From the NCBI RefSeq assembly GCF_003315795.1, contig NZ_QMEY01000001.1, positions 310,001-374,000 of the forward strand: 64,000 nt of DNA, in the 5' to 3' direction. The notes under the pieces were generated by a model. That model searched no databases. It worked only from the letters and a program-made list of their open reading frames with translations, and had not been told where the DNA came from. This document shows positions 47,114 through 56,107 of the stretch, piece by piece (position 1 is the stretch's first letter; every line of letters begins with the position of its first letter). A program made the translations under genes and the position numbers. Origin of the DNA: Spongiactinospora rosea (GTDB taxonomy: Bacteria > Actinomycetota > Actinomycetes > Streptosporangiales > Streptosporangiaceae).

Positions 47114-48729
47114 GCCGCCTGACCGCCCATCATCATGCCGAGCCGTTCCACATCAACCTCCGCGCGCGTCATCTCGCCGACGATCGCGCCCCGGTGGATC
47201 ACCGCGACCCGATGCGCCAGCGTGAGGATCTCTTCCAGCTCCGTCGATATGAGCAGCACCGCGATCCCCGATTCCGCGGCTTTCTGAATCCGTTCGGTCA
47301 TGTACTCGATCGCGCCGACGTCCAGGCCGCGCGTCGGCTGGGCGACCACCAGGACCTTGGGATCGGCGGCCAGTTCCCTGGCCAGCACCACCTTCTGCTG
47401 GTTGCCGCCGGACAGCCGGCGCATCTGGATGTCGGGACCGGGCGCGGCGATGCCGAACTCGCTGATCAGCTTCTCGGCGCGGGAGCGCAGCCGGCGCGGG
47501 CTGACGAACGAGCCCCTGGCGACCTCGCCGAGGTCGGCCATGGCCAGGTTCTCGGCCAGGGACATGTCCAGCACGCAGCCGGAGATGTGCCGGTCCTCGG
47601 GTACGACGCCGACCCCGGCGGCGTGCATCGCCCCCGGACGCCCGGGGCGTACCGTCTTGCCGCACACCTCGACGGTGCCCTTGTCGAGTTCGAGCAGGCT
47701 GGACAGCAGGTCGCCGAGCGCGGCCTGCCCGTTGCCCTCCACGCCCGCAAGGCCCAGGATCTCCCCGGCCCGCACTTCCAGGGACAGGCCGCGCAGCAGG
47801 GGGCGCCGGTCGCGGCCGGTGGCGTGCGCGTCGGTGATGCGCAGCCGGACCTCCCGCTCCTCGTCCTTCTCCTGTTCCTTCTCGGCGGCCTCGGTGTCCT
47901 CCACCAGCGCGTCGAGCGCGCCGACGGCGGAACCCGCGGTGAGCCTGGACACCTCGCGGCCGACCATCTCCCTGGCCAGCTCCCGCACGTCGGTGTCCGC
48001 GGTCGGCCGGCGCGCCACCACCGCGCCGGAACGCATGATCGTCACCTGGTCGGTGGCATGCAGGATCTCGTCGAGTTTGTGGCTGATCAGGATGACCGTC
48101 TTGTTCTCCTCCTTGGTGACGCGGCGCAGCACGGAGAACAGCTCGTGCGACTCCTTGAGCGTCAGCACGGAGGTCGGCTCGTCCAGGATCAGCAGGTCGG
48201 GGTCGCGGCGCAGGCACTTGATCAGTTCGACCCGCTGGCGTTCGCCGGTGGTCAGGTCCTCCACGGCCCGGTCGGGGTCCACGGCCAGGCCGTACCGGTC
48301 GCCGACCTCGGTGACCAGACGCCGCGCGGACCCGCGATCGATGTGACCGCGCTCGCCCAGCGTCACGTTCTCCCACACCCGCATCCGGCCGATGAGGCTG
48401 AAATGCTGGTGGACCATGGAGATGCCGAGCCCGGCGGCGACCAGCGGGTCGGAGATCGACACCTCGCCGCCGTCGATCGCGATCCGGCCGGAGTCCGGGT
48501 GGACCAGGCCGGTGAGGATCTTCATCAGGGTGCTCTTGCCCGCCCCGTTCTGGCCCAGCAGGCCGTGGATCTCGCCGCGCTGGACGCTGAGGTGCACGTC
48601 GTCGCACGCGACGACGGTGCCGAAGCGCTTCGTGATGCCGGTCAGCTCCACCGCCGGCGCCGGGGCCGCCGTCGCGGCGGTCCCGGCGGTGGCGGTGTCG
48701 CCGCTATCCGTCGACGGCCTTGTCGACAT
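47110..48729 (-). CDS. ABC transporter ATPase with two nucleotide-binding domains (NupO/RbsA-like)
   Basis: 539 residues. Domain 1: Walker A GLLGQNGAGKSTLMKIL, signature LTTGERQRVELIK, Walker B LLILDEPTSVL. Domain 2: degenerate Walker A GLAGVEGNGQAALGDLL, signature RLSGGNQQKVVLARE, and an altered Walker B VLVVAQPTRGLD, with Gln in place of the usual Glu. This asymmetry is typical of BMP and sugar importers of this type. Overlaps the binding-protein gene by 26 bp. Confidence 0.94.
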   Translation of the reverse strand: MSTRPSTDSGDTATAGTAATAAPAPAVELTGITKRFGTVVACDDVHLSVQRGEIHGLLGQNGAGKSTLMKILTGLVHPDSGRIAIDGGEVSISDPLVAAGLGISMVHQHFSLIGRMRVWENVTLGERGHIDRGSARRLVTEVGDRYGLAVDPDRAVEDLTTGERQRVELIKCLRRDPDLLILDEPTSVLTLKESHELFSVLRRVTKEENKTVILISHKLDEILHATDQVTIMRSGAVVARRPTADTDVRELAREMVGREVSRLTAGSAVGALDALVEDTEAAEKEQEKDEEREVRLRITDAHATGRDRRPLLRGLSLEVRAGEILGLAGVEGNGQAALGDLLSSLLELDKGTVEVCGKTVRPGRPGAMHAAGVGVVPEDRHISGCVLDMSLAENLAMADLGEVARGSFVSPRRLRSRAEKLISEFGIAAPGPDIQMRRLSGGNQQKVVLARELAADPKVLVVAQPTRGLDVGAIEYMTERIQKAAESGIAVLLISTELEEILTLAHRVAVIHRGAIVGEMTRAEVDVERLGMMMGGQAA

Positions 48730-49759
48730 CGAACGTCTCGCCGCCGATGCTCTTCATCAGCTCGGTGATCTTCTCGGCCTGGTCGGCCACCGGCTTGCAG
48801 AACTTGACCGAGGGGACCGGGTCCTTGCCGATGACGTAGCGGGTGGCCTCGCCCATCTTCAGGTCGCCCTTCTGGAACCGCTGCAGGGCGGCCGCGAAGA
48901 ACGCGCCGGGCGCGAACACGACGGAGATCTCGTACTTGACGGTGGTGTCCTGGCAGCGGTCGGTACCGGAGCTGAGCGCCGGGATCTTCGCCTCGTTGGC
49001 CTTCTTGGTCACCGCGTCGGTCGCACCGCCCAGGTAGGGGTAGACGACCTTGATGCCCTTCTCCTTCATGGCGTCGAAGGACGCGATGTTGACCGCGGCG
49101 TCGTCGAAGCTGCCGGTGTAGGCGGAGATGATCTCGGCGTTCGGCACGACGGCCTGGGCGCCCTTGGTGAACGCCTTCACCGCCTGCTTGGCGTAGTCCT
49201 CCTCGGGGCCGGTGATGAAGCCGACCTTGGTGGCGTTCAGCTCCTTCAGCTCCAGGCCCGCGGCGTAACCGGCGGTGTAGAGGGTCTGGTTGACGCTGTC
49301 CAGCGACTGGTTGAAGTACTTCGTCTGCTTGATCTGGCCGGCGCCGCCGTTCAGGTACCAGTTGGCGTCCTTGCAGGTGGGCTCAGGGGCGGCGTCGAGC
49401 GCGCTGCCAAGGTCGCCCGAGCCGATGGCGATCAGGTCCACGCGCTGCCTGCACAGGTTGAGGGCCTGGTTCTTGGCGTCGGACGCCTTCAGGTTGTCGA
49501 TCGTGCGAACTTCCCAGCCGTTGGATCGGGCGATGGTGTTCGCGTCGTCGACGAAGCTCTGGAAGAAGCCTTTGTCGTGGGTGTCGCCGATGCTCAGCAC
49601 ACCGATCACGACCTTGCCGTCGCCGTTGACGTCCGGCTGCCCCTTCGCGTTCGCGCCGGTCAGCTTGCTGTTCTGCGGGTCGCTCCCGCCTCCGCAAGCC
49701 GTGAGCAGCAATGCGGGCGCGACCAGGATCGCGAGGGTTGCCCGTGCTGAAGATTTCAT
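48704..49759 (-). CDS. BMP family (PnrA-like) substrate-binding lipoprotein
   Basis: 351 residues from ATG 49759. Lipoprotein signal ending LLLTACGGG (lipidated Cys about residue 22). Body has the BMP pattern VIGVLSIGDTHDKGFFQSFVDDA, VDLIAIGSGDLG, KVGFITGPEEDYAKQAV and KVVYPYLGG. Members bind purine or other nucleosides. First gene of an operon binding protein - ATPase - permease - permease - dehydrogenase. Confidence 0.93.
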   Translation of the reverse strand: MKSSARATLAILVAPALLLTACGGGSDPQNSKLTGANAKGQPDVNGDGKVVIGVLSIGDTHDKGFFQSFVDDANTIARSNGWEVRTIDNLKASDAKNQALNLCRQRVDLIAIGSGDLGSALDAAPEPTCKDANWYLNGGAGQIKQTKYFNQSLDSVNQTLYTAGYAAGLELKELNATKVGFITGPEEDYAKQAVKAFTKGAQAVVPNAEIISAYTGSFDDAAVNIASFDAMKEKGIKVVYPYLGGATDAVTKKANEAKIPALSSGTDRCQDTTVKYEISVVFAPGAFFAAALQRFQKGDLKMGEATRYVIGKDPVPSVKFCKPVADQAEKITELMKSIGGETFDVDKAVDG

Positions 49760-50376
49760 CGCAATGCCTTCCAAGGACGTGGGGGTCAGTCTCGCGACTC
49801 GGGTTCGGCCCCCCACCGGGATACCAAGATGCCGTGCCCATGACAGCAGCCGACACGGCGATGACGCCCATCGCGGGCGCCTCGGCCGGGTGCGCCGACA
49901 GATTTCACGTGTTCGCGTTCCTGGAGTGAGGAGCGTTCGGTGTGCGCCCTTCACCAATCCGCCGGAGCTTGCGCTGGAGTACGTCTCCGGTGTAGACGCG
50001 ACACTCGGCGCTCGACGAAATTTCGGTGAAGGCTAAGTCGACGAAACGCCACATGTGTTCTGTCATGGGTTTCTCCATCGTAGGGGTTTATACCATGCGA
50101 GCGATCATTTGTGGGCCGCAGCCGGTTAAGGTGGATATTCCGGGGTTTTCGCGGCGTGCCATCTCCTTTCAAGATCGTGGTCATGATCCCGACGCGCGGC
50201 GCACGCACGGCCGATCACTTCCCGTATGGTCCCCCGTTGGCTCCGTAGTCAAGGGTGTAGGTAACTCGTTCTAACGCGAACACATTATCGAGTGGCTTTT
50301 CGGTGCTGCTTCAGAAGCGATGGATCGCGCAAGCACAATTTGGAATCGTTTTTTCATCAGATGGGCGGACGCCCGG
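49760..50376. other. 617-bp non-coding region upstream of the BMP operon
   Basis: Contains the promoter region for the minus-strand transporter operon and the 3' flank of the VOC gene. GC is lower than average, especially 50040-50130 and 50260-50360. I found no gene with a credible start, no strong hairpin and no riboswitch I can name. Confidence 0.5.
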
Positions 50377-50871
50377 TCACTCGGCGGCGCCCTCCGCCTG
50401 CTGGGCGTACTTGCGGCGCTCCGCGGCGAGGTCCAGCGGCCTGATGATCGCCTCGTGCTCCTCGGCGCCCCAGTGCTCACTTGGAACGAGCCACATCACC
50501 TCGAACTCCAAACCGTCGGGGTCCTTGGCGTACAGGCTCTTGCTCGCGCCGTGGTCGCTCGCGCCCACCAGCGCGCCGGCGGCGGCCAGCCGATCCTGGG
50601 CGGTGGCCAGTTCCGCCAGCGTGCGGACCTCCCAGGCGATGTGATACAGCCCGACCGTCCGCTGCCCGGCCTGTGAGTCGCCCGCCCCCGAACCGATCGT
50701 GAACAGCGCCAGGTCGTGGTGGTTGCCCGAGTCGGGCGCCCGCAGGAAGCAGTACCGGCCGCCGGGGTCTTCGATGACGGCCCTGAAGTCGAGGATCTCC
50801 CGGTAGAAGTCGGCGGTACGGCGGGCGTCCCTCACGTACAGCACCGCGTGGTTCATCCCTGTGACACCCAT
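50377..50871 (-). CDS. VOC family protein (catechol-2,3-dioxygenase-like)
   Basis: 164 residues. Modules GMNHAVLYVRDARRTADFYRE and VGLYHIAWEVRTLAELATA, with DPDGLEFEVMW at the end. Metal ligands are likely the His in MNHAVLY, the His in YHIAWEV and the Glu in LEFEVMW, the pattern of extradiol dioxygenases and glyoxalases. Lies behind the PucR gene (70 bp), so may belong to its regulon. Confidence 0.88.
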   Translation of the reverse strand: MGVTGMNHAVLYVRDARRTADFYREILDFRAVIEDPGGRYCFLRAPDSGNHHDLALFTIGSGAGDSQAGQRTVGLYHIAWEVRTLAELATAQDRLAAAGALVGASDHGASKSLYAKDPDGLEFEVMWLVPSEHWGAEEHEAIIRPLDLAAERRKYAQQAEGAAE

Positions 50872-50941
50872 TGCTCACTCCGGTGGTTCTTAATTTCGTC
50901 GTTTCGTCGATCAGCGCGTTGGTCCGAGTGTCCACAGTTCA

Positions 50942-52294
50942 TCAGGGGGTTCGTTGCGAGAAGACGTCCAGTAGTTCACGGGCGGTGAGCGCGGTTCGCA
51001 GCCGGTGCGCCGCCTCGGGGTCGAGTGGATCGGTGCCCAGCAACTGGCGTAACTGACCGACGCGGTAGCCGACGGAGTTGCGGTGCAGATGGAGTTGTTC
51101 GGCGACATTGGCCCGGCTGCCGCGGGTGGCGAGCCAGGCGTCCAAAGTCAGGATGAGTTCGGGGCGGTCCATGATGGGGCCGAGTTGCTGGTCGACGAAG
51201 GCGCGCAGCCGGTCCGGCGGTACGGCGAGCAGCAATTGCGCGAGGCCCAGCGCCGAGTGCAAAAGCTCGGTCTCCCCGGTACGGCGGCGCAGCAGCCCGA
51301 GCACGACTTCGGCGTCGCGGAACGAGCGCGCGGTCTCCCTGGGGTCGTTCACGACCGGCCCGGTGGCGGCCAGTACCGTGCCGTCGCCGACCATGCCCTG
51401 CAGCCGCACCCGGATCCTGGTGATCTCGCGGGCCAGGTCGCCGCCGCCGAGCACGGTCCAGCCCCGGGTGTCCTCCTGGCGGACCGGCATCTCCAGCCAC
51501 GACAGCGCGGTGGACCAGGTGCGCCGGTTGGGGCCGCCGTAGTCGAACACGACGGCCGCGTGCGGCTCCGAGAGCCGCAGGCCGAACCTGGCGGCGGTCC
51601 TGGTCAGCTCATCAGTGCCGCGCAGCGCGCCGAAGCGGAGTTCGTCGATGAGGCGGCTGGCGGTCTCGGCGGTGGCGGTCGCGGCGGCGTCCCTGCGCAC
51701 GGCCTCGATGGCGACCGCCGTGGAGGACGCCTTCAGCAGCGCCAGCAGTCCGTCGTCCACCGGCTCGGCGAGCAGCAGCAGCCCCACCCGCCGCTGCCCG
51801 GCCCACACCGCGAGCGCCCGGGCCGACCAGCCGTCCTCCAGGGTGACCGTGACCGGCTCGCGTTCGGCGAAGACCTTGGCGACCTCGGCGGGGCTCATCA
51901 TCGCGTCGCCGCCGTCGGTCGCGGCGAACACGCCGCCGTGCACGCCCATCAGCCGGGCCGCCCGGCCGGTCCGCTCGGCGACCCTGGCCAGCACGGCCTT
52001 CCAGCCCTCGCCGCCGAGCGCGAGTTCGTTCAGCTCGGTGGCGAACGTCTCGATGTCCACCGGGCAGACGCCGTCGGGGCCGAGGCTCGTGGGGTTCGCG
52101 GGCCCCGGGTTCGTGGATCCTGGGGTCACGGGCCCTGGGGTCGCGGCCTCGGCCGGGGTCGCCGCTTCGGCGGGTCGCACCCGATGGTCACCCGGATCCA
52201 CCGGCCCCCGGGAACGGCTCGCGGGACGGCCGAGCTCACGCTCGGACCCGGCGGTCAGCCCGTCCAGCTTCCCGCCTACGCCCAGCCGGTCCAT
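50942..52294 (-). CDS. PucR family transcriptional regulator
   Basis: 450 residues from ATG 52294 with GGAGGG just upstream; GTG 52330 is an alternative. A Pro/Ala-rich N-terminal linker, a central GAF/GGDEF-like sensory region, and the C-terminal PucR helix-turn-helix (RANVAEQLHLHRNSVGYRV). PucR proteins control purine or amino-acid catabolism; the nearby BMP importer and xanthine-dehydrogenase-type enzyme fit purines. Direct targets unproven. Confidence 0.9.
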   Translation of the reverse strand: MDRLGVGGKLDGLTAGSERELGRPASRSRGPVDPGDHRVRPAEAATPAEAATPGPVTPGSTNPGPANPTSLGPDGVCPVDIETFATELNELALGGEGWKAVLARVAERTGRAARLMGVHGGVFAATDGGDAMMSPAEVAKVFAEREPVTVTLEDGWSARALAVWAGQRRVGLLLLAEPVDDGLLALLKASSTAVAIEAVRRDAAATATAETASRLIDELRFGALRGTDELTRTAARFGLRLSEPHAAVVFDYGGPNRRTWSTALSWLEMPVRQEDTRGWTVLGGGDLAREITRIRVRLQGMVGDGTVLAATGPVVNDPRETARSFRDAEVVLGLLRRRTGETELLHSALGLAQLLLAVPPDRLRAFVDQQLGPIMDRPELILTLDAWLATRGSRANVAEQLHLHRNSVGYRVGQLRQLLGTDPLDPEAAHRLRTALTARELLDVFSQRTP

Positions 52295-52428
52295 GCACCC
52301 TCCATGCTCTGGCCGCCCTCGCCTATCCACAGATGACGGTATCTAGGGATAATTCTTCGCATCTATCGTCTTTTAGGACATCCTTATCGAGGTGTGACAA
52401 TACGTTCACGTAACAGGAAGGAACGCAA

Positions 52429-53007
52429 GTGTGGCCGGGCGGGCGGCGTACGGCCACGCCACGCCCCGCCGAGGTCGCCGGGGAGGCCGTGAGCTGGGGC
52501 ATTGGCACTCTCGCTGAGGGGGACGGCGACGGCCCGATCGCGGTGATCGAGCGCGGCGCTTCCGACGGGCTTGATCCGGCCATGATGGTCCACCGCGCTC
52601 CGGGCGGACGCACCGGCCCTCCGTTTTCCGCCCGGACGTCCGCATCCGGCCACACTGACCACACCGGCCACACTGACCACACCGGCCACAGTGACCGCAG
52701 GGACCGCACTGGCCGCACCGGCCACACCGGCCGCAGGGGAGCGGCCGCACGGCGTGAGGGCGTGCGTCGCCGAACGGCCTCGCCTCGCCCGCCTCCACCG
52801 CGTACCGCCACGATGCGTCCCTGCTCGCTTTCCACCGGGCTCGCTTTCTACCGGCGTAACGCCCGTGTACCCCGCGCCAAGTCCCCCGACGCCACTTTCG
52901 CCGGCGATCGCGTGGCGAAGACCGCCGATGCCTCGCCCATCCCGCCTTCCACGCCCTGCCAAGCCGCTCGTGCCACGACTGCGAAAATCCCATACGACCT
53001 GGGATGA
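52429..53007 (+). CDS. Doubtful His/Thr-rich open frame
   Basis: GTG 52429 has AGGAAGGA 9 nt upstream, and the first 65 codons look codable (PAEVAGEAVSWGIGTLAEG, GPIAVIERGASDGLDPAMM). The frame then enters a ten-unit 9-bp tandem repeat read as alternating His-Thr-Asp and His-Thr-Gly, and ends Arg/Pro-rich. Competing frames on the minus strand are equally long. Could be a small gene with a repeat-expanded tail, or non-coding. Confidence 0.25.
   Translation: MWPGGRRTATPRPAEVAGEAVSWGIGTLAEGDGDGPIAVIERGASDGLDPAMMVHRAPGGRTGPPFSARTSASGHTDHTGHTDHTGHSDRRDRTGRTGHTGRRGAAARREGVRRRTASPRPPPPRTATMRPCSLSTGLAFYRRNARVPRAKSPDATFAGDRVAKTADASPIPPSTPCQAARATTAKIPYDLG
52651..52740. repeat. Ten imperfect tandem copies of a 9-mer
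   Basis: Units follow CRCASYGRC: CACACTGAC, CACACCGGC, CACACTGAC, CACACCGGC, CACAGTGAC, CGCAGGGAC and so on, with a higher-order 18-bp period in the first four. Minisatellite-like; copy number may vary between strains. Confidence 0.75.
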
Positions 53008-53011
53008 CACT

Positions 53012-53028
53012 CTGTGCTAGGAGCACAG
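53012..53028. promoter_or_regulatory. Palindrome CTGTGCT-agg-AGCACAG
   Basis: Perfect 7-bp inverted repeat in a gene-poor stretch (52741-53219), preceded by CCCATACGACCTGGG. Could be an operator or a short hairpin; no adjacent gene start assigns it. Confidence 0.3.
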
Positions 53029-53219
53029 AAGTCCTCAGACGGTGATGTCGTCACCTGTGACATGCCACATGACATGCGTTTTCGGTCCCGGCCGACTCCG
53101 GCCGACTTCGCAAACCCCGGCCCCGCCGGGGTTTCCGGGCCCCCCGCGGCCCGCCGGAACGCGGCCTCGCGTACGCCGGGCGGCCCGCCCGCCGTCGTGC
53201 TCCGGGCCCACAACACGAA

Positions 53220-53256
53220 CCGGCAGGCCCCCCGCGGTGGTCCGGGGGCCTGCCGG
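53220..53256 (-). terminator. Terminator hairpin behind the membrane protein gene
   Basis: 13-bp perfect stem CCGGCAGGCCCCC / GGGGGCCTGCCGG with an 11-nt loop, 16 bp past the stop codon of the gene at 53273. Confidence 0.8.
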
Positions 53257-53272
53257 CTTCGAGGCTTTGCCC

Positions 53273-53758
53273 TCAGGCGGTCGGGTCGGTGCGGTTACGG
53301 CGTCCGGCGACCAGTCGGTCGCTCTCCTCGGCGGCCGAGGTCGCCGGGCGCTGGGACGGAGCCGGGTCCGCCGGGCGCTGTGACGGGACGGCCGGAGCGG
53401 ACGAGCCGTCCGGAGCCGCGTGCCTGCCCGCCGTGTCGGGGGCCTTGGAGTCGTCGAGGCGACGTTCGAGTTCGCGCTTCTCCTGCTCCAGGCGGCGGGC
53501 CCTGCGGGCCTCGCCCCGCGAGTGGCGCAGGTCCCGGCGGAGCGTCAGGGACCGGCGCAGTCCGCCGCTCATCATCGCCAGGCCGATGACGAACACGACG
53601 GCCGCCGCGACGCCCGTGAGAAATACCTCCGTAGCACTGAGTTGGACGGTGGTGTCCATCACCGTGATCGATGTGGTCGTCGCGGTGGTGTCCGTGGTGA
53701 TGACCACGACTCCGGCCGCCACCGCGACGACCATGAACAGCAGCCCCAGCAAGGCCAT
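53273..53758 (-). CDS. Small membrane protein with charged C-terminal tail
   Basis: 161 residues from ATG 53758 (GAGGAG 8 nt upstream). Two membrane helices at about 3-22 and 45-68 separated by a Thr-rich loop (TTDTTATTTSITVMDTTV), then a strongly basic/acidic coiled-coil stretch (LRRDLRHSRGEARRARR...) and a Pro/Ser-rich end. Resembles actinobacterial LapA-like/two-TM proteins in layout only. Function unknown. Confidence 0.75.
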   Translation of the reverse strand: MALLGLLFMVVAVAAGVVVITTDTTATTTSITVMDTTVQLSATEVFLTGVAAAVVFVIGLAMMSGGLRRSLTLRRDLRHSRGEARRARRLEQEKRELERRLDDSKAPDTAGRHAAPDGSSAPAVPSQRPADPAPSQRPATSAAEESDRLVAGRRNRTDPTA

Positions 53759-54076
53759 TGATCCCACTCCTCGGGTTCCCGCGATTGCCGCGCGATTCCT
53801 CCGCGTTTTCTTGACAGTTTCCTGACGAAAGCTGTGGTTTTCTCGTCGGGTCCTGGCCCACTGCCCACGATGGCGCGGCCTAATCGAGAATCCCGCTTTC
53901 GATGACGGAGACCGCCGCGTGAATGTGACGCGGGGAACGAGGAATGATCACTGTTCGAGCAGAATCATGAAGTCCCGGTTACGATCGCCCATCGACCTCG
54001 CCCATACCTCCTGTGACCCGCGCAGACCCGTCATAGTTGTCCCCCGGGTGTTGCCCGAGTGACAGGAGAGGCGCAC
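53759..54076. other. Intergenic region between divergent small genes
   Basis: About 320 bp with promoters for both sides expected. A 28-codon minus-strand frame (53948-54034) is present but unsupported. No strong palindrome found. Confidence 0.45.
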
Positions 54077-54340
54077 ATGACAAGGTCTTCGCGATGGAGG
54101 AGTGCCGGGCCCACGATGATAACCGTCTGGCCGCCCGACCGCTTCGAGGTCCGCTGCACCTTCCCGCCGCCCGACTCCACGACCTCGGACCGGTACCACT
54201 TCGCCGAGTTCGCCTACGAGGCGGCCCGCCGCCACCGCGAGGTGGGGCGGGCGCAGCACGTCCAGGTGGTCCGGCTCAGCGACGGCGGGGTGCTCTTCGA
54301 CCTGGCCGCCTCGCACGAACTCCCGCTGGAGGCGTGGTGA
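54077..54340 (+). CDS. Small hypothetical protein next to glutamine synthetase
   Basis: 87 residues from ATG 54077 behind GGAGAG. Contains ITVWPPDRFEVRCTFPPPD and RYHFAEFAYEAARRHREVG, then VQVVRLSDGGVLFDLAA: a compact alpha/beta protein. Converges on glnII with 31 bp between stops. No family recognised. Confidence 0.7.
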   Translation: MTRSSRWRSAGPTMITVWPPDRFEVRCTFPPPDSTTSDRYHFAEFAYEAARRHREVGRAQHVQVVRLSDGGVLFDLAASHELPLEAW

Positions 54341-54371
54341 CCCGGCCCTTGGATCAGGCCCGGTGGGCGGG

Positions 54372-55385
54372 TCAGACCAGGCCGGCCTTCTCCAGGGCGG
54401 CGCAGCAGGTCTCGACCATGAGGCCGGTGACGACGTACGGGTCGCAGTTGGCGTTGGGCCTGCGGTCCTCGATGTAGCCCTTCTTGTCCGCCTCGACCTG
54501 CCACGGGATGCGCACCGAGGCGCCGCGGTCGGACACGCCGTAGCTGTACTCGCTCCACGGCGCGGTCTCGTGCATGCCGGTGAGCCGGTGCTCGATCTCG
54601 GCGCCGTAGCCCTTGATGTGCTCCTGGGCCCGCTCGCCGAGCGCGTCGCAGGCGGCGATGATCGCGTCGTAGCCCTCGCGCATGGCCTTGGTGGAGAAGT
54701 TGGTGTGCGCGCCCGCGCCGTTCCAGTCGCCCTTGACCGGCTTGGGGTCGAGGGTGGCGGAGATCCCGAAGTCCTCGGCGACCCGGTACAGCAGCCACCG
54801 GGCGACCCAGAGCTGGTCGGCCACCTCCAGCGGGCCCACCGGCCCGACCTGGAACTCCCACTGGCCCGGCATGACCTCGGCGTTGATCCCGGAGATGGCG
54901 AGCCCGGCGTCCAGGCAGGCGTCCATGTGCTTCTCCACGACCTCGCGCCCGAAGACCTCGTCGGCGCCGACGCCGCAGTAGTAGAAGCCCTGCGGCGCGG
55001 GGAAGCCCCCGGACGGGAAGCCGAGCGGCCGGCCGTCTTTGAAGAACGTGTACTCCTGCTCGATCCCGAAGATCGGGGCCTGGTCCGCGTAACGCTCGGC
55101 CAGCCGGGCGAGGGCGGCGCGGGTGTTGGAGGGGTGCGGGGTCAGGTCCGGGTACAGCACCTCGCACATCACCAGGACGTCATCGCCGCCCCTGATCGGG
55201 TCGGGACAGGTGAACACCGGCCGCAGCACACAGTCGGACGTGCGCCCGGTGGCCTGGTTGGTGCTCGAACCGTCGAATCCCCAGTACGGCGGCTCGGCGC
55301 CGGTCGGGAGCACCTTGGTCTTGGAGCGCAGCCTGGCGGTGGGCTCGGTGCCGTCGATCCAGATGTACTCAGCCTTGTAGCTCAC
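54372..55385 (-). CDS. glnII: Glutamine synthetase type II (eukaryote-like GSII)
   Basis: 337 residues from GTG 55385 (VSYKAEYIWIDGTEPTARLR). GSII signature: YWGFDGSSTNQA, the metal-binding FGIEQEYTFF, NAEVMPGQWEFQVGP, DPKPVKGDWNGAGAHTNFST and PWSEYSYGVSDRGASVRIP. Makes glutamine from glutamate and ammonia; GSII coexists with GSI in Streptomyces and Rhizobium and usually serves nitrogen limitation. It is not adenylylated like GSI. Single gene. Confidence 0.95.
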   Translation of the reverse strand: MSYKAEYIWIDGTEPTARLRSKTKVLPTGAEPPYWGFDGSSTNQATGRTSDCVLRPVFTCPDPIRGGDDVLVMCEVLYPDLTPHPSNTRAALARLAERYADQAPIFGIEQEYTFFKDGRPLGFPSGGFPAPQGFYYCGVGADEVFGREVVEKHMDACLDAGLAISGINAEVMPGQWEFQVGPVGPLEVADQLWVARWLLYRVAEDFGISATLDPKPVKGDWNGAGAHTNFSTKAMREGYDAIIAACDALGERAQEHIKGYGAEIEHRLTGMHETAPWSEYSYGVSDRGASVRIPWQVEADKKGYIEDRRPNANCDPYVVTGLMVETCCAALEKAGLV

Positions 55386-55497
55386 GCTGTGGTCCGTTCG
55401 GTCGTGGGTCCTTTTCGCCAGGCCCAACGATGGCAACGGGCGATTTCTCAGCTGTTGCCCGAATGTAACCAGCATGTGAAGTTACCGACGGCATCCG

Positions 55498-56088
55498 TTA
55501 GGAGACCGCCTGGTCGTTGGCGTTGGCGTTGGCGTTGGTGTGGGTCAGGGGATGGCCGGTCACCAGCGTGTCGATGACGGCGGCGGTGGCCACGCCCCGG
55601 TGGGCGATGTGGCCGGTTGTGGCCAGTTCGGCCAGGCCGTGCGCGGTGCAGAGCAGGGCCAGCAGCGCCGCCATCGACGCGGAGCGGTCCGCCGCGGGCG
55701 GTTGCACCCCGAACGTCGTCATCACCGCGTCGATCGCCGCCTCCAGCTCGGCATGGGTGCCCGCCAGGAACTCCGGCGCGAAGACCAGGCGGTACTCCTC
55801 CTTGTGCGTCACCGCGTAGTCCACGTAGCCGGTATAGAACGCGTGCAGCCTGGCCTGGGAGCCCTGTTCGCGCAGGACCGCCTCGGAGACGTACGCCGTC
55901 AGGTCGGAGATGATCTGGGCTGCGAGCGCGGCCAGCAAGGCGTTTTTGTCGGCGAAATGACGGTAAGGAGCTGTTCGGGACAGGCCGGTGAGGTCCCCGA
56001 CGGCGCGCAGCGTCACGGCCTCCAGACCTTCGCTGCGCAGCAGAGTGAGCGCGCTGTCGATCAGACGGCTCCTCGTGTCGTCGGGCAC
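55498..56088 (-). CDS. TetR family regulator of the molybdenum hydroxylase genes
   Basis: 196 residues from GTG 56088. HTH at about 27-47 (TLRAVGDLTGLSRTAPYRHF), C-terminal TetR_C domain and an Asn/Ala repeat near the end (TNANANANDQ). Divergent from the molybdenum hydroxylase gene with 88 bp between them, holding three copies of TTGAC-N3-GTCAA. Probably represses itself and the hydroxylase. Confidence 0.9.
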   Translation of the reverse strand: MPDDTRSRLIDSALTLLRSEGLEAVTLRAVGDLTGLSRTAPYRHFADKNALLAALAAQIISDLTAYVSEAVLREQGSQARLHAFYTGYVDYAVTHKEEYRLVFAPEFLAGTHAELEAAIDAVMTTFGVQPPAADRSASMAALLALLCTAHGLAELATTGHIAHRGVATAAVIDTLVTGHPLTHTNANANANDQAVS

Positions 56089-56107
56089 TTTTCCGATCCC
56101 TTCCCGG

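Noticed and set aside
49760..50376. A purine-type riboswitch in front of the nucleoside-type transporter
   Set aside because: I could not find a three-way-junction layout with conserved core bases; a covariance-model search would be decisive.
53948..54034. 28-codon minus-strand frame starting ATG 54034
   Set aside because: Weak ribosome binding site, no homologue I recognise and no neighbour that would explain it; too little evidence to annotate.
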